Shown here piece by piece: positions 48,150 to 56,592 of a stretch of DNA of 64,000 nucleotides. The notes under the pieces are model-generated. The model ran no database searches, was not told the DNA's origin, and saw only the letters and a list, made by a program, of their open reading frames with translations. The position numbers and the translations under genes were made by a program. The stretch spans positions 186,001-250,000 of the forward strand of contig CAVQHY010000006.1 of the NCBI GenBank assembly GCA_963712465.1, given 5' to 3'. Each line of letters opens with the position of its first letter. The first letter of the stretch is position 1. The stretch is from CAVQHY01 sp963712465. GTDB taxonomy: Bacteria; Actinomycetota; Thermoleophilia; Gaiellales; Gaiellaceae.

Positions 48150-50378
48150 ATGACGGAGCACGATGTCCAGGAACGCTTCTACTACGCCGACGGCCAGAAG
48201 GTGATGCTCGAGCCCTCGCGGCGCTTCGTCGCCGTGCAACGGCCCGAGGAAGCGGAGCGATCAGACGAGCCTGCCGCTGCCGTCGCACGTGCGCTGGCAC
48301 CGTTTGCCGACGGTGCGAGGGTGCTCGACCTGCCCGAGCACGGTCTCGCCGTGATCGTCCTGCCGACGAACGGCAACGGCGCCACGGGCGCCGCTTCGCC
48401 GGTGTCCACGGTGCGCGCGGCCGTCGAGGCCGCGGCCGATGTCGCCGCCGGGCCCGAGGTCTACGAGACGACCGAGGCAGGTCCCGAAGCCCTGGTGGCG
48501 ATCGACGAGGTGCTCGTCAAGTTCAAGGAGGAGACCCCCGAGGACGCCCGCAGCAAGCTCCTCGCACGCCACCATCTGGCGATCAAGGAGGCCGACTATC
48601 CCGAGCCCGACTGCTTCCTGGTGACGATCGAGAACGGGAAGGATCCGATCGAGGTCGCGAACGCGTTGCACGACAACGACGCCGTCGAGTTCGCCGAGCC
48701 GCACTTCGTCGTCATCACGCCCCGGCTCGAAGCCGCCGGAGGTGGGAACGGCGTCACGATGCTGCCTGCGCCGCCGTTCGTCCGCCTGGAGGAGGGGGCC
48801 GCGAGCGACGAGCTCGCTACCGACGGAGGCGAGGCGGCGATCGAGATGCCCGCGGCCGGCCCGACTGCTCCCCCGACCGATCCCGGCTATCCATCGCAGT
48901 GGGGCCTGCGGAAGATCCGGGCGCCCGGGGCCTGGGACATCACCATGGGGCGCCCCGACATCTCCGTCGCGATCATCGACGAGGGCTGCGACCTGTCGCA
49001 TGAAGACCTCGTCTTCAAGACCCCCGGTTGGGACGCCTACGCCGGCGACAACGACCCGAGCCCGCTCCCTGCGGATGGACACGGGACGAGCTGCTCGGGC
49101 GTCGCGGCGGCGAGGGCCAACAATGCGAAGGGAGGAGCCGGTGTGGCGCCCGGCTGCAAGATCCTGCCCGTGCGGATCGCCAAGGGCATCGGCGGCGGCT
49201 ACTGGGACACGTCGTCGGCGAAGGTCGCCGACGGCATCCGCAAGGCCGTCGATCGAGGCGCCGACGTGCTCTCGAACTCCTACGGCGTCGGTCCGAGCAC
49301 GGTCGTCACCAACGCGTTCGCCTACGCGCAGACCAACGGCCGCGGCGGGCGGGGCTGTCCGATCGCGGCGGCGACCGGCAACGGTGACGTGCGCGGCGTC
49401 ATCTACCCGGCGAAGCTCTCGCCGACGATCCGCGGCTTCATGGCCGTCGGGGCAAGCAACGAGTGGGATCAGCGCAAGTCGAAGACGAGCCTCGACGGCG
49501 AGAGCTGGTGGGGCTCGAACTGGGGCCCGGAGGTCGACGTCGTCGCTCCGGGTGTCCACATCTACACGACGGACATCATGGGCGGCGGAGGCTACGGCAG
49601 CGGCAACTACATCCCGGGCTTCAACGGCACGTCCTCGGCGACGCCGCACGTCGCGGGCGTGGCCGCGCTGGTGCTCTCGGTCGATCCCGACCTGCGCTCG
49701 TGGGAGGTCGAGGACCTGATCAAGCTCACCGCCGACGACCTCGGGGCCGGCGGCCGCGACGAGCAGTTCGGCTTCGGCCGGGTCAACGCCCGCCGGGCGC
49801 TTGAGGCGGCATCGCGGATCTGGTACGAGATCACGATCGGGGTCGAGTTCCTCGGCGCGGGCCGCGAGTGCTACACGCGCGCGAACGTCCGCATGTTCAA
49901 CCCGGGGATCAACACCGTACGGCTCGACGCTCTGACGTTGACGTCCCACACCCCGAGCTGGACGGCCGAGATCGACCGCTTCGAGTACCGGCCGAACCCG
50001 GGCAACGTGCTGGCGCCCCGCTCGGGTCAGGACGTCCGGCACAACGGGATCCTGCTCAAGGCGAACGGAAACCAGCAGTCGTGGAGCTACCGCTGGGCGC
50101 TGAACTGGACCTACACGTTCTGGCGCCCGTCGGCGCCCGCGTTCGCCCTTGCCCCGATCGAGGGCGCGGCGTTCGAGGCGGCCGGAAGGACGCTGACGTC
50201 GCGTGGTGTCAGGGGCGGCGCCGACAGCCCGCGCGTCCAGCCGGCGTCCCCCGACTCGGCGCCCGGGTCGGCGACGGCTCCCGCCCTGCCGACCACCGGG
50301 GGCAACGGGGCCTTCGCCGCCGGAGACCTCGTGTCGATCGACCGGCAGACGCGGGCGATCACGATCGTCATCCGCTGA
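48150..50378 (+). CDS. Subtilisin-like serine protease (peptidase S8) without a visible signal peptide
   Basis: 742 residues. The triad is Asp 277 (AIIDEGCDLSHED), His 311 (DGHGTSCSG) and Ser 495 (FNGTSSATPHVAG), with the oxyanion Asn in AAATGNGD. Residues ~115-190 (VLVKFKEETPEDAR, then FAEPHFVV) resemble the fervidolysin-type inhibitory propeptide, preceded by ~110 residues of unknown kind. After the protease domain, a ~100-residue beta domain and a Ser/Pro/Ala-rich tail follow. The N-terminus (MTEHDVQERFYYADG) is hydrophilic, so export, if it occurs, uses no ordinary signal. ATG follows GAAGGGAG at proper spacing. Confidence 0.9.
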   Translation: MTEHDVQERFYYADGQKVMLEPSRRFVAVQRPEEAERSDEPAAAVARALAPFADGARVLDLPEHGLAVIVLPTNGNGATGAASPVSTVRAAVEAAADVAAGPEVYETTEAGPEALVAIDEVLVKFKEETPEDARSKLLARHHLAIKEADYPEPDCFLVTIENGKDPIEVANALHDNDAVEFAEPHFVVITPRLEAAGGGNGVTMLPAPPFVRLEEGAASDELATDGGEAAIEMPAAGPTAPPTDPGYPSQWGLRKIRAPGAWDITMGRPDISVAIIDEGCDLSHEDLVFKTPGWDAYAGDNDPSPLPADGHGTSCSGVAAARANNAKGGAGVAPGCKILPVRIAKGIGGGYWDTSSAKVADGIRKAVDRGADVLSNSYGVGPSTVVTNAFAYAQTNGRGGRGCPIAAATGNGDVRGVIYPAKLSPTIRGFMAVGASNEWDQRKSKTSLDGESWWGSNWGPEVDVVAPGVHIYTTDIMGGGGYGSGNYIPGFNGTSSATPHVAGVAALVLSVDPDLRSWEVEDLIKLTADDLGAGGRDEQFGFGRVNARRALEAASRIWYEITIGVEFLGAGRECYTRANVRMFNPGINTVRLDALTLTSHTPSWTAEIDRFEYRPNPGNVLAPRSGQDVRHNGILLKANGNQQSWSYRWALNWTYTFWRPSAPAFALAPIEGAAFEAAGRTLTSRGVRGGADSPRVQPASPDSAPGSATAPALPTTGGNGAFAAGDLVSIDRQTRAITIVIR

Positions 50379-50391
50379 CCTCGGACTCGTT

Positions 50392-50419
50392 GGGAGGGGC
50401 GGGCGGTCACGCCCCTCCC
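50392..50419 (+). terminator. Strong hairpin after the protease gene
   Basis: Ten-bp perfect stem GGGAGGGGCG/CGCCCCTCCC with an 8-base loop, 14 bases after the stop. There is no T-run, as is common in very GC-rich genomes. Confidence 0.6.
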
Positions 50420-50442
50420 GCGGGCAATCGGGATAAGCTCGA

Positions 50443-50459
50443 CTAATTACACGAATTAG
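50443..50459. promoter_or_regulatory. AT-rich palindrome, candidate operator
   Basis: CTAATT-ACACG-AATTAG is a perfect 6+6 inverted repeat, conspicuous in DNA of about 70% GC. It covers the expected -35 position of the TATAGT promoter 10 bases further on, so a bound repressor would block transcription of the flavoprotein/fumarase/sulfur run. Confidence 0.5.
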
Positions 50460-50469
50460 CGCACTCGGG

Positions 50470-50475
50470 TATAGT
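50470..50475 (+). promoter_or_regulatory. -10 element TATAGT, leaderless type
   Basis: TATAGT with six bases to GTG 50482. Confidence 0.55.
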
Positions 50476-50481
50476 GCGCCT

Positions 50482-51702
50482 GTGGACGGGAACGTCACGT
50501 TCGACGTGCTCGTCGTGGGCAGCGGTGCATCCGGTCTTGCGGCGGCGCTCTCCGCCAGTCGGGCGGACGCCCGTGTCGGGCTCGTCACCAAGGGATCGCT
50601 GCAGTCGTGCAACTCGGCGAAGGCGCAGGGCGGGATCCAGGCGGCCGTCGGCGACGACGACTCCCCGGCGCTGCACGCGGACGACGTCTGGCGCAGCTCG
50701 CACGAGACGGCGGACCGCGGGCTCGTCGACGTTCTCACGACCGAGGCCCCGGGCGCGATCGCGTGGCTCGAGGAGAACGGCGTCGAGTTCACGCGGGAGA
50801 ACGGCAGCGGCCCTTCTCGCTACCGCATCGCCCGCTGTGGCGGCGCGAGCCGCAAGCGTCTGCTGCAGGTCGGCGATCGCACAGGTCATGCGATCACGAG
50901 GGCGCTGCGCGAGCGCGTGGTCGCGGCGGGAGTGACGACGCTCGAGCATCATCCTCTCGCAGCGCTTCGTCCCGGGGAGGGCGGCTGGGTGGCGACGTGC
51001 CGTCGGAAGGACGGTCCGGCGGTCGAGATCGAGGCCGGTGCCGTCGTGCTCGCGGCCGGCGGCCGGTGCTTTCGCGAGGCCCAGCTTCGCGGCGAGCTGT
51101 CGACGAACCACCCCGGAGCGACGGGCGAGGTCACGCAGATCGCGCTCGAGCTCGGCGCCGCGTCGCGTGATCTCGACGCGCTCCAGCACCACCCCAACGG
51201 CGGCGCGTGGCCGCCGAACATGGAGGGGTACTCGATCCCGGAGACGACCAGGGCCTACGGCGCCGTGCTCCTGAACGCCGACGGCGAGGAGTTCACCGAC
51301 TCGCTCGGCCCCCGCGACACCGTCGCCGCCGCAATCGTCCAGGAGGTCGAGGCCGGCCGCGGGATCGAGACACCGGCGGGCCGCCCGGCCGTCTGGCTCG
51401 ACACCACGCTCATCCCCGAGGCGGATGCGGACGTGTCGCTTCCGTACATGCTTCGCCGCTATCGCGCAGCCGGGATCGACCCTCTGAGCGAGCCGATCAT
51501 GACCTATCCGGTCCTCCACTACCAAAACGGCGGGCTCGTCATCGACGAGAACGGCGAGACGACGCTCGAGGGGCTCTTCGCCTGCGGCGAGATCGCAGGC
51601 GGGACACACGGACGAAACCGGATGATGGGCAACTCGCTGCTCGAATGCTGCGTCTTCGGCCGCCGCGCGGGACGCGCTGCGGCGGAGAGAGCGAGGGCGT
51701 GA
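50482..51702 (+). CDS. NadB/fumarate-reductase-type flavoprotein (L-aspartate oxidase-like, short form)
   Basis: 406 residues. FDVLVVGSGASGLAAALSA (FAD dinucleotide fold), NSAKAQGGIQAAVG, HYQNGGLVIDENGETTLEGLFACGEIAGGTHGRNRMMGNSLLE mark the L-aspartate oxidase/succinate dehydrogenase flavoprotein family. The ~120-residue C-terminal helical domain of normal NadB is missing, so the product ends soon after the FAD domain. It may oxidise aspartate to iminoaspartate for NAD synthesis or work as a soluble fumarate reductase; the fumarase genes that follow fit either, because fumarate is the shared metabolite. nadA and nadC are absent here. Confidence 0.82.
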   Translation: MDGNVTFDVLVVGSGASGLAAALSASRADARVGLVTKGSLQSCNSAKAQGGIQAAVGDDDSPALHADDVWRSSHETADRGLVDVLTTEAPGAIAWLEENGVEFTRENGSGPSRYRIARCGGASRKRLLQVGDRTGHAITRALRERVVAAGVTTLEHHPLAALRPGEGGWVATCRRKDGPAVEIEAGAVVLAAGGRCFREAQLRGELSTNHPGATGEVTQIALELGAASRDLDALQHHPNGGAWPPNMEGYSIPETTRAYGAVLLNADGEEFTDSLGPRDTVAAAIVQEVEAGRGIETPAGRPAVWLDTTLIPEADADVSLPYMLRRYRAAGIDPLSEPIMTYPVLHYQNGGLVIDENGETTLEGLFACGEIAGGTHGRNRMMGNSLLECCVFGRRAGRAAAERARA

Positions 51703-51703
51703 G

Positions 51704-52597
51704 ATGGCGGTAGCGATTGACCTCCAGAGGGCGGTCGAGGACGCCGCGGCGCACCTCTACGTCTGGGCGCTCAAGGACATCCCGCAGGATCTCCGCGACG
51801 CGCTTCGCGACGCCCGCGCGCGCGAGACCTCGACGCCCGGGCAGCGCGTGCTCGACACGATCATCCGCAACGTCGACGTGGCCGACTCGGAGCAGAACCT
51901 CGTCTGCCAGGACACCGGCATCGCCGTCTACTACTGCCGCGTCGGCGAGGGTTTCCCGCTCCATCCCGCACGCATCTACGAGGCGCTGCACGACGGCACG
52001 GAGCGTGCGACCGTCGAGCATCCGCTGCGCTCGAACACCGTGCACACCCTGACGCGGGAGAACACCGGCCAGAACGTCGGTTACCGCGTCCCGATCGTCC
52101 ACTGGGACTTCGTTCCCGACTGGGACGGCCTCGACGTCAAATGCGTGCCGAAGGGGTCGGGCTCGGAGAACATGAGCTTCCTGAAGATGTGCGTACCGGC
52201 GGACGGGGTCGCGGGAATCAAGCGCTTCGTGCTCGACTCGATCGTCGGAGCCGGCGGGAAGCCGTGCCCTCCCGGGATCGTCGGCGTCGGCATCGGCGGG
52301 TCGGCCGACTACGCGATGCACCTCGCCAAGGAGGCGATCGCCCGGCCGGTCGGCACGCGCAACCCCGATCCCCACGTAGCGAGGCTGGAGGACGAGCTGT
52401 TCGAGCTGCTGAACGAGACCGGGATCGGCCCGATGGGGCTCGGCGGCGACGTGACCGTGCTCCAGTGCCACATCGAGCACGCCGACACGCACATGACCCT
52501 GAATCCCGTAGCGGTCAACTACCAGTGCTGGGCGGCGCGGCGCGCGAGCGCGCACGTCGCGGCGGACGGCACCGTCGAGTACGACCGGGAGGCGTAG
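51704..52597 (+). CDS. Class I fumarate hydratase, alpha subunit
   Basis: 297 residues, matching the N-terminal half of iron-sulfur fumarases (also TtdA of tartrate dehydratase). Cluster-type cysteines appear in LVCQDTGIAVYY, MSFLKMCVPADG and VLQCHIEHADTH; GGSADYAMHLAKEA and RNPDPHVARLEDELFELLNE are family blocks. It needs the beta subunit encoded next to hydrate fumarate to malate with a [4Fe-4S] cluster. ATG 51704 lies one base after the flavoprotein stop. Tartrate dehydratase activity is an alternative. Confidence 0.9.
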   Translation: MAVAIDLQRAVEDAAAHLYVWALKDIPQDLRDALRDARARETSTPGQRVLDTIIRNVDVADSEQNLVCQDTGIAVYYCRVGEGFPLHPARIYEALHDGTERATVEHPLRSNTVHTLTRENTGQNVGYRVPIVHWDFVPDWDGLDVKCVPKGSGSENMSFLKMCVPADGVAGIKRFVLDSIVGAGGKPCPPGIVGVGIGGSADYAMHLAKEAIARPVGTRNPDPHVARLEDELFELLNETGIGPMGLGGDVTVLQCHIEHADTHMTLNPVAVNYQCWAARRASAHVAADGTVEYDREA

Positions 52598-52602
52598 CGC
52601 TC

Positions 52603-53187
52603 ATGGCCGAGCACCGACTGACGTTCCCGACCGACGAGGAGGCGATCCGCGACCTTCGCGCCGGCGACTCCGTGCTCGTGGACGGTCACATCGTCGGCAT
52701 CCGCGACCGAACCCAGATCCGGATGTTCGACCACGGACGGCGACCGGAGATGGATCTCACCGGCGCGCTCCTCCTGCACACGGCGCCGAACGTGCGCAAG
52801 GTCGGCGAGGGGCGCTACGAGAAGATGTGCATCGGTACCACCACGAGCGCCCGCATGGTGCGCTTCACGGAACCGCTGGGGCGCGACTACGGCGTCCGCG
52901 CCATCTGCGGCAAGGGAGGACTTCCCGACGAGGCGATCGAGCCGATGGCGCGGCTCGGGATGGTCTACTTCGCGATCGTCGGCGGGGCCGCCGCGCTCGA
53001 GACGACCCAGATCGAAGAGATCGAGGCAGTCGAGTGGGAGGACCTCATGCCCGAGTGCCTCTGGAGGTTCCGCGTCAAGGACTTCGGCCCGCTCACCGTC
53101 GGTATCGACTCGCACGGAACCTCGCTCTACCACGACGTCCAGGAACAGGCAAAGAAGCGACTGGAGGATCTCTATGCTCGGCTCTGA
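52603..53187 (+). CDS. Class I fumarate hydratase, beta subunit
   Basis: 194 residues, equivalent to the C-terminal half of class I fumarases. LRAGDSVLVDGHIVGIRDRTQIRMFDHGRRP, GTTTSARM, AICGKGGLPDEAIEPMARLG and FGPLTVGIDSHGTSLYHDV are typical. It pairs with the alpha subunit five bases upstream. Its end overlaps the ComA-like gene by 14 bases, which ties the fumarase to the sulfur genes in one transcript. Confidence 0.9.
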   Translation: MAEHRLTFPTDEEAIRDLRAGDSVLVDGHIVGIRDRTQIRMFDHGRRPEMDLTGALLLHTAPNVRKVGEGRYEKMCIGTTTSARMVRFTEPLGRDYGVRAICGKGGLPDEAIEPMARLGMVYFAIVGGAAALETTQIEEIEAVEWEDLMPECLWRFRVKDFGPLTVGIDSHGTSLYHDVQEQAKKRLEDLYARL

Positions 53188-53998
53188 GCCTCCCACCACC
53201 CCGTCCCCCGACCCGCACCGGAACGGGTTTCTCGACGTGCCCGCCCGCTCGCCCAAGCCCCGGGCCACGGGCCTCACGCACGTGATCGACAAGGGGCTGA
53301 ACCTTCGCGACATCGAGGGTCTCTTCGACACCGCCGGCGAGTTCGTCGACGTCGTCAAGCTCGGGTGGGGCACCTCGTACGTCACGAACAACCTCGAGAA
53401 GAAGATCGCGCTCTACCGCTCGTTCCAGACGCCCGTCGTCTGCGGCGGGACGCTCTTCGAGGCCGCGGTCGGCCGGGGCAGGCTCGACGAGTACCGGACC
53501 TGGCTGAGCGACAACCGCTTCTCCCATGTCGAGGTCTCGGACGGAACGATCGACATGCCCCGCGAGCGCAAGCTCGAGCTGATCGCCGAGCTGGCCGTCG
53601 ATTTCGTCGTCATGTCGGAGGTCGGCTCCAAGGACGCCGAGACCGTGTTCGCGCCCTACCAGTGGGTGGACTGGATGCGCGAGGAGCTCGCTGCCGGGGC
53701 GTGGAAAGTGATCACCGAGGGGCGCGAGGGCGGTACCGCGGGCATCTACCGGCCCACGGGGGAGATGCGCACAGGGCTGATCGACGAGATCGTCCACTCG
53801 ATCGACGTGGGCGAGATCATCTTCGAGGCCCCGACCAAGGCTGCCCAGGCGTGGTTCGTCAAGCACTTCGGGCCCGAGGTGAACCTCGGGAACATCCCGC
53901 CGGAGGAGGTCATCCCGCTCGAGACGCTCCGTCTCGGTCTTCGCGCCGACACGCTGAAGGAGATTCTGCTCGGTGACCCCGCAGCTGTCGCTGACTGA
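53174..53998 (+). CDS. ComA-family phosphosulfolactate synthase
   Basis: 274 residues. FLDVPARSPKPRATGLTHVIDKGL, VDVVKLGWGTSYV, VCGGTLFEAA, HVEVSDGTIDMPRERKLELI, SEVGSKD and KVITEGREGG follow the ComA TIM-barrel family from end to end. ComA adds sulfite to phosphoenolpyruvate, giving (2R)-phospho-3-sulfolactate, the first step of coenzyme M synthesis in methanogens and of sulfolactate synthesis in some bacteria. Here it is translationally coupled to APS reductase, whose product is sulfite. ComB and ComC are not in the window. A heat-stress (PSL synthase-like) paralogue role remains possible. Confidence 0.88.
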   Translation: MLGSEPPTTPSPDPHRNGFLDVPARSPKPRATGLTHVIDKGLNLRDIEGLFDTAGEFVDVVKLGWGTSYVTNNLEKKIALYRSFQTPVVCGGTLFEAAVGRGRLDEYRTWLSDNRFSHVEVSDGTIDMPRERKLELIAELAVDFVVMSEVGSKDAETVFAPYQWVDWMREELAAGAWKVITEGREGGTAGIYRPTGEMRTGLIDEIVHSIDVGEIIFEAPTKAAQAWFVKHFGPEVNLGNIPPEEVIPLETLRLGLRADTLKEILLGDPAAVAD

Positions 53999-54677
53999 CG
54001 CCGAGCTCGAGTCGCTGCCGGCGGAGGAGGTCATCCGCTGGGCGGTGGAAGAGTTCGGCGACCGGCTTTGCCTGACGTGCTCGTGGCAGAAGCAGTCGAG
54101 CGTCCTCGTCCACATGGTCTCGGAGCTCGGGCTCGACGTCGACGTCGTCGAGCTCGACACGCACCTGTTCTTCCGCGAGAGCTACGAGACCCGCGACCGG
54201 CTCGTCGAGCGGTACGGGCTCGAGCTGATCCGCCCGGACGTGCTGACGGTCGCGGAGCAGCATGCCGTCGAGGGCCCGAACCTCTGGGAGACCGACCCCG
54301 ACCGCTGCTGTCACGTGCGCAAGGTCGAGCCGCTGATCGACGCGCTCGCACCCTACGACGCGTGGATCTCCGGCATCCGCCGCGACCAGTCGCCGAGCCG
54401 GGCGGAGACGCTGAAGGTCGTGCGCTCGGATCGCTACGACGTCTGGAAGCTCCATCCGCTCGCCGACTGGGACGAGAAGCGCGTCTGGAGGTACATCGTC
54501 GCGAACGAGATTCCGTACAACCCGCTCCACGATGCGGGCTATCGCTCGATCGGCTGCATCCCCTGCACGCGCCCGACCCGCCCCGACGAGGAGGAGCGCG
54601 CCGGCCGCTGGGCCGGCTCCGACAAGCTGGAGTGCGGCATCCATGTCGATTGCGATCCTCCGAAGCCCAACGACTGA
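53973..54677 (+). CDS. cysH: Assimilatory adenylylsulfate (APS) reductase, [4Fe-4S] type
   Basis: 234 residues from GTG 53973, 26 bases inside the end of the ComA-like gene, with AAGGAG ahead. The iron-sulfur ligands CC (112-113, DRCCHVRK) and CxxC (195 and 198, CIPC) show the APS-using type; the catalytic Cys 221 lies in LECGIH. SWQKQSSVLVH and ISGIRRDQSPSRA are substrate motifs. It reduces APS to sulfite and AMP using thioredoxin. Confidence 0.94.
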   Translation: MTPQLSLTDAELESLPAEEVIRWAVEEFGDRLCLTCSWQKQSSVLVHMVSELGLDVDVVELDTHLFFRESYETRDRLVERYGLELIRPDVLTVAEQHAVEGPNLWETDPDRCCHVRKVEPLIDALAPYDAWISGIRRDQSPSRAETLKVVRSDRYDVWKLHPLADWDEKRVWRYIVANEIPYNPLHDAGYRSIGCIPCTRPTRPDEEERAGRWAGSDKLECGIHVDCDPPKPND

Positions 54678-54688
54678 GAAAGGACCCG

Positions 54689-55288
54689 ATGACGGATCAC
54701 ATCCATGCGACCGAGCACCCCGAGTCCGACCGCGTGGCGGGCGGCGGCTTCACGCTCTGGTTCACGGGGCTCTCCGGCGCCGGCAAGACCACGATCGCGC
54801 ATCTCGTCGGCCCCGAGCTCGACGAGCGGGGGAAGGTCGTCGAGTACCTCGACGGCGATGCCGTGCGTGCGCATCTCTCGAAGGGCCTCGGCTTCTCGAA
54901 GGAGGATCGCGACACGAACATCGAGCGGATCGGCTGGGTCGCGTCTCGCCTGACGCGCCAGGGCGGGGCCGTGATCGTCGCCGCGATCTCTCCCTACGAG
55001 GAGACGCGGGAGAAGGCGCGGGCGATGATCGAGGAGTTCGGCCCGTTCGTCGAGGTGTTCGTGAAGGCGTCGGTCGAGGAGTGCGCGCGCCGCGACGTCA
55101 AGGGTCTCTACGCCAAGGCGTTCGCCGGTGAGATCAAGGGCTTCACCGGGGTCGACGACCCGTACGAGGTGCCCGAGTCTGCCGAGCTCGTCATCGACAC
55201 CGAGGAGCACGAGCCCGAGCAGAGCGCTGCGATCATCGTCGCCAAGCTGGAGGAGCTCGGGCTGATCGAGAGCCGGGTGCGCGCGTGA
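54689..55288 (+). CDS. cysC: Adenylylsulfate kinase
   Basis: 199 residues with AAAGGA before ATG 54689. Walker A GLSGAGKTT (27-35), the YLDGDAVRAHLSKGLGFSKEDRDTNIERIG block and FVKASVEECARRDVKGLYAKAFAGEIKGFTGVDDPYE are diagnostic. It phosphorylates APS to PAPS. Because the neighbouring reductase takes APS, PAPS is probably made for sulfation, and a sulfotransferase gene lies at 60.4-61.4 kb. GTGA overlap with sat. Confidence 0.95.
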   Translation: MTDHIHATEHPESDRVAGGGFTLWFTGLSGAGKTTIAHLVGPELDERGKVVEYLDGDAVRAHLSKGLGFSKEDRDTNIERIGWVASRLTRQGGAVIVAAISPYEETREKARAMIEEFGPFVEVFVKASVEECARRDVKGLYAKAFAGEIKGFTGVDDPYEVPESAELVIDTEEHEPEQSAAIIVAKLEELGLIESRVRA

Positions 55289-56427
55289 GCGTCGCCGCCG
55301 ACACCGCGCATCTGATCAGACCGCACGGCGGCGAGCTCGTCGAACGCGTTGGCGAGCGCCCCGGGGACGCCGACTCCCTCGAGGTCGTCACCCTCACGAG
55401 CCGCGAGCTGTCCGACCTCGACATGCTCGCCTCCGGCGGTCTCTCGCCGCTCCCCGGCTTCATGGGCAAGGAGGACTACGAGGGCGTCGTCGAGGACATG
55501 CGGCTCGCCAACGGCCTGCGCTGGGCGCTCCCCGTCTGCCTCGCCGTGCCCGGGGCGCCGCAGGGCGATCGGGTCGCGCTTGCGGACGAGAGCGGGCGCA
55601 GGCTCGCGGTGCTCGACGTCGAGGAGGTCTTCCCCTATGACCGGGAGCGCGAGGCTGCTCAGTGCTTCCGCACCACGGACGCCGAGCATCCCGGAGTCGC
55701 GCGCCTGTATGCCCAGAGCGATCTCTACCTGGCGGGGCCGGTGACCGTGTTCGAGCGCCAGGAGCCGAGCTTTCCCGAGCTGCACCGGGATCCGCGCGAC
55801 ACGCGCGCGCTCTTCGCCGAGCGCGGCTGGCGGCGCGTCGTTGGTTTCCAGACGCGCAACCCGATTCACCGGGCGCACGAGTATCTGACCAAATGCGCCC
55901 TCGAGACCGTCGACGGGCTCCTCGTCCACCCGCTCGTCGGCGAGACGAAGTCGGACGACGTCCCGGCGGCCGTCCGCGTCAGGGCCTACGACGCCCTCGT
56001 GTCGGGCTACTACCCGGCCGATCGCGTCGTCGTCTCCGCGTTCCCTGCCGCGATGCGCTACGCGGGCCCACGCGAAGCGATCTGGCACGCGATCTGCCGC
56101 AAGAACTACGGCTGCTCCCACTTCATCGTCGGTCGCGATCACGCAGGCGTCGGCTCGTACTACGGCACCTACGATGCGCAGCTCATCTTCGACGAGCTCG
56201 AGCCGCACGAGCTCGACATCGAGCCGATGTTCTTCGAGCACTCGTTCTGGTGCAAGGTGTGCGGCCAGATGGCGTCGGCGAAGACCTGTCCCCACGGAGG
56301 CGACGACCACGTCTTTCTCTCGGGGACGAAGGTGCGCGAGCTCCTCGCCGCGGGCGAGCTTCCCCCGGAGGAGTTCACGCGGCCCGACGTCGCCGAGATC
56401 CTGATCGAGGCCTACCGAGACGCCTAG
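55285..56427 (+). CDS. sat: Sulfate adenylyltransferase (ATP sulfurylase), Sat type
   Basis: 380 residues. QTRNPIHRAHEY (189-200), GRDHAG (283-288) and FFEHSFWCKVCGQMASAKTCPHG with the zinc-site cysteines and histidine mark the homomeric Sat enzyme, not the CysD/CysN heterodimer. It makes APS from sulfate and ATP. The final gene of the run; GTG 55285 overlaps cysC by four bases. A hairpin follows. Confidence 0.95.
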   Translation: MSVAADTAHLIRPHGGELVERVGERPGDADSLEVVTLTSRELSDLDMLASGGLSPLPGFMGKEDYEGVVEDMRLANGLRWALPVCLAVPGAPQGDRVALADESGRRLAVLDVEEVFPYDREREAAQCFRTTDAEHPGVARLYAQSDLYLAGPVTVFERQEPSFPELHRDPRDTRALFAERGWRRVVGFQTRNPIHRAHEYLTKCALETVDGLLVHPLVGETKSDDVPAAVRVRAYDALVSGYYPADRVVVSAFPAAMRYAGPREAIWHAICRKNYGCSHFIVGRDHAGVGSYYGTYDAQLIFDELEPHELDIEPMFFEHSFWCKVCGQMASAKTCPHGGDDHVFLSGTKVRELLAAGELPPEEFTRPDVAEILIEAYRDA

Positions 56428-56429
56428 GC

Positions 56430-56465
56430 CCCTCCGGGCGAGGGTTGCCCCGCCCGCCTGGAGGG
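56430..56465 (+). terminator. GC-rich hairpin after sat
   Basis: CCCTCC pairs with GGAGGG and an inner GGGCG with CGCCC, starting three bases after the sat stop. No T-run is present, so its strength is uncertain. Confidence 0.45.
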
Positions 56466-56496
56466 TCGTCGGCGATTCTGGCCGCACGAGCGAGAG

Positions 56497-56592
56497 CTTG
56501 TGTTGCATCACCGGTACTCCCGGCTCGCGTCATCGAGCGGCGCTCGATCGGGCTCGTGCCCAGGAGTGATGCAACACAAGGTCGACCTTGTG
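56497..56592. repeat. Nested palindromes with a 15-bp inverted repeat
   Basis: CTTGTGTTGCATCAC (56497-56511) is the exact reverse complement of 56566-56580. Between them lies ATCGAGCG-G-CGCTCGAT, and the right arm runs into CACAAGGTC/GACCTTGTG, an 18-bp perfect palindrome (56575-56592). A 10-bp direct repeat GAGGCTGTGG follows at 56592 and 56606. No coding capacity; looks like a REP- or MITE-type element. Confidence 0.55.
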
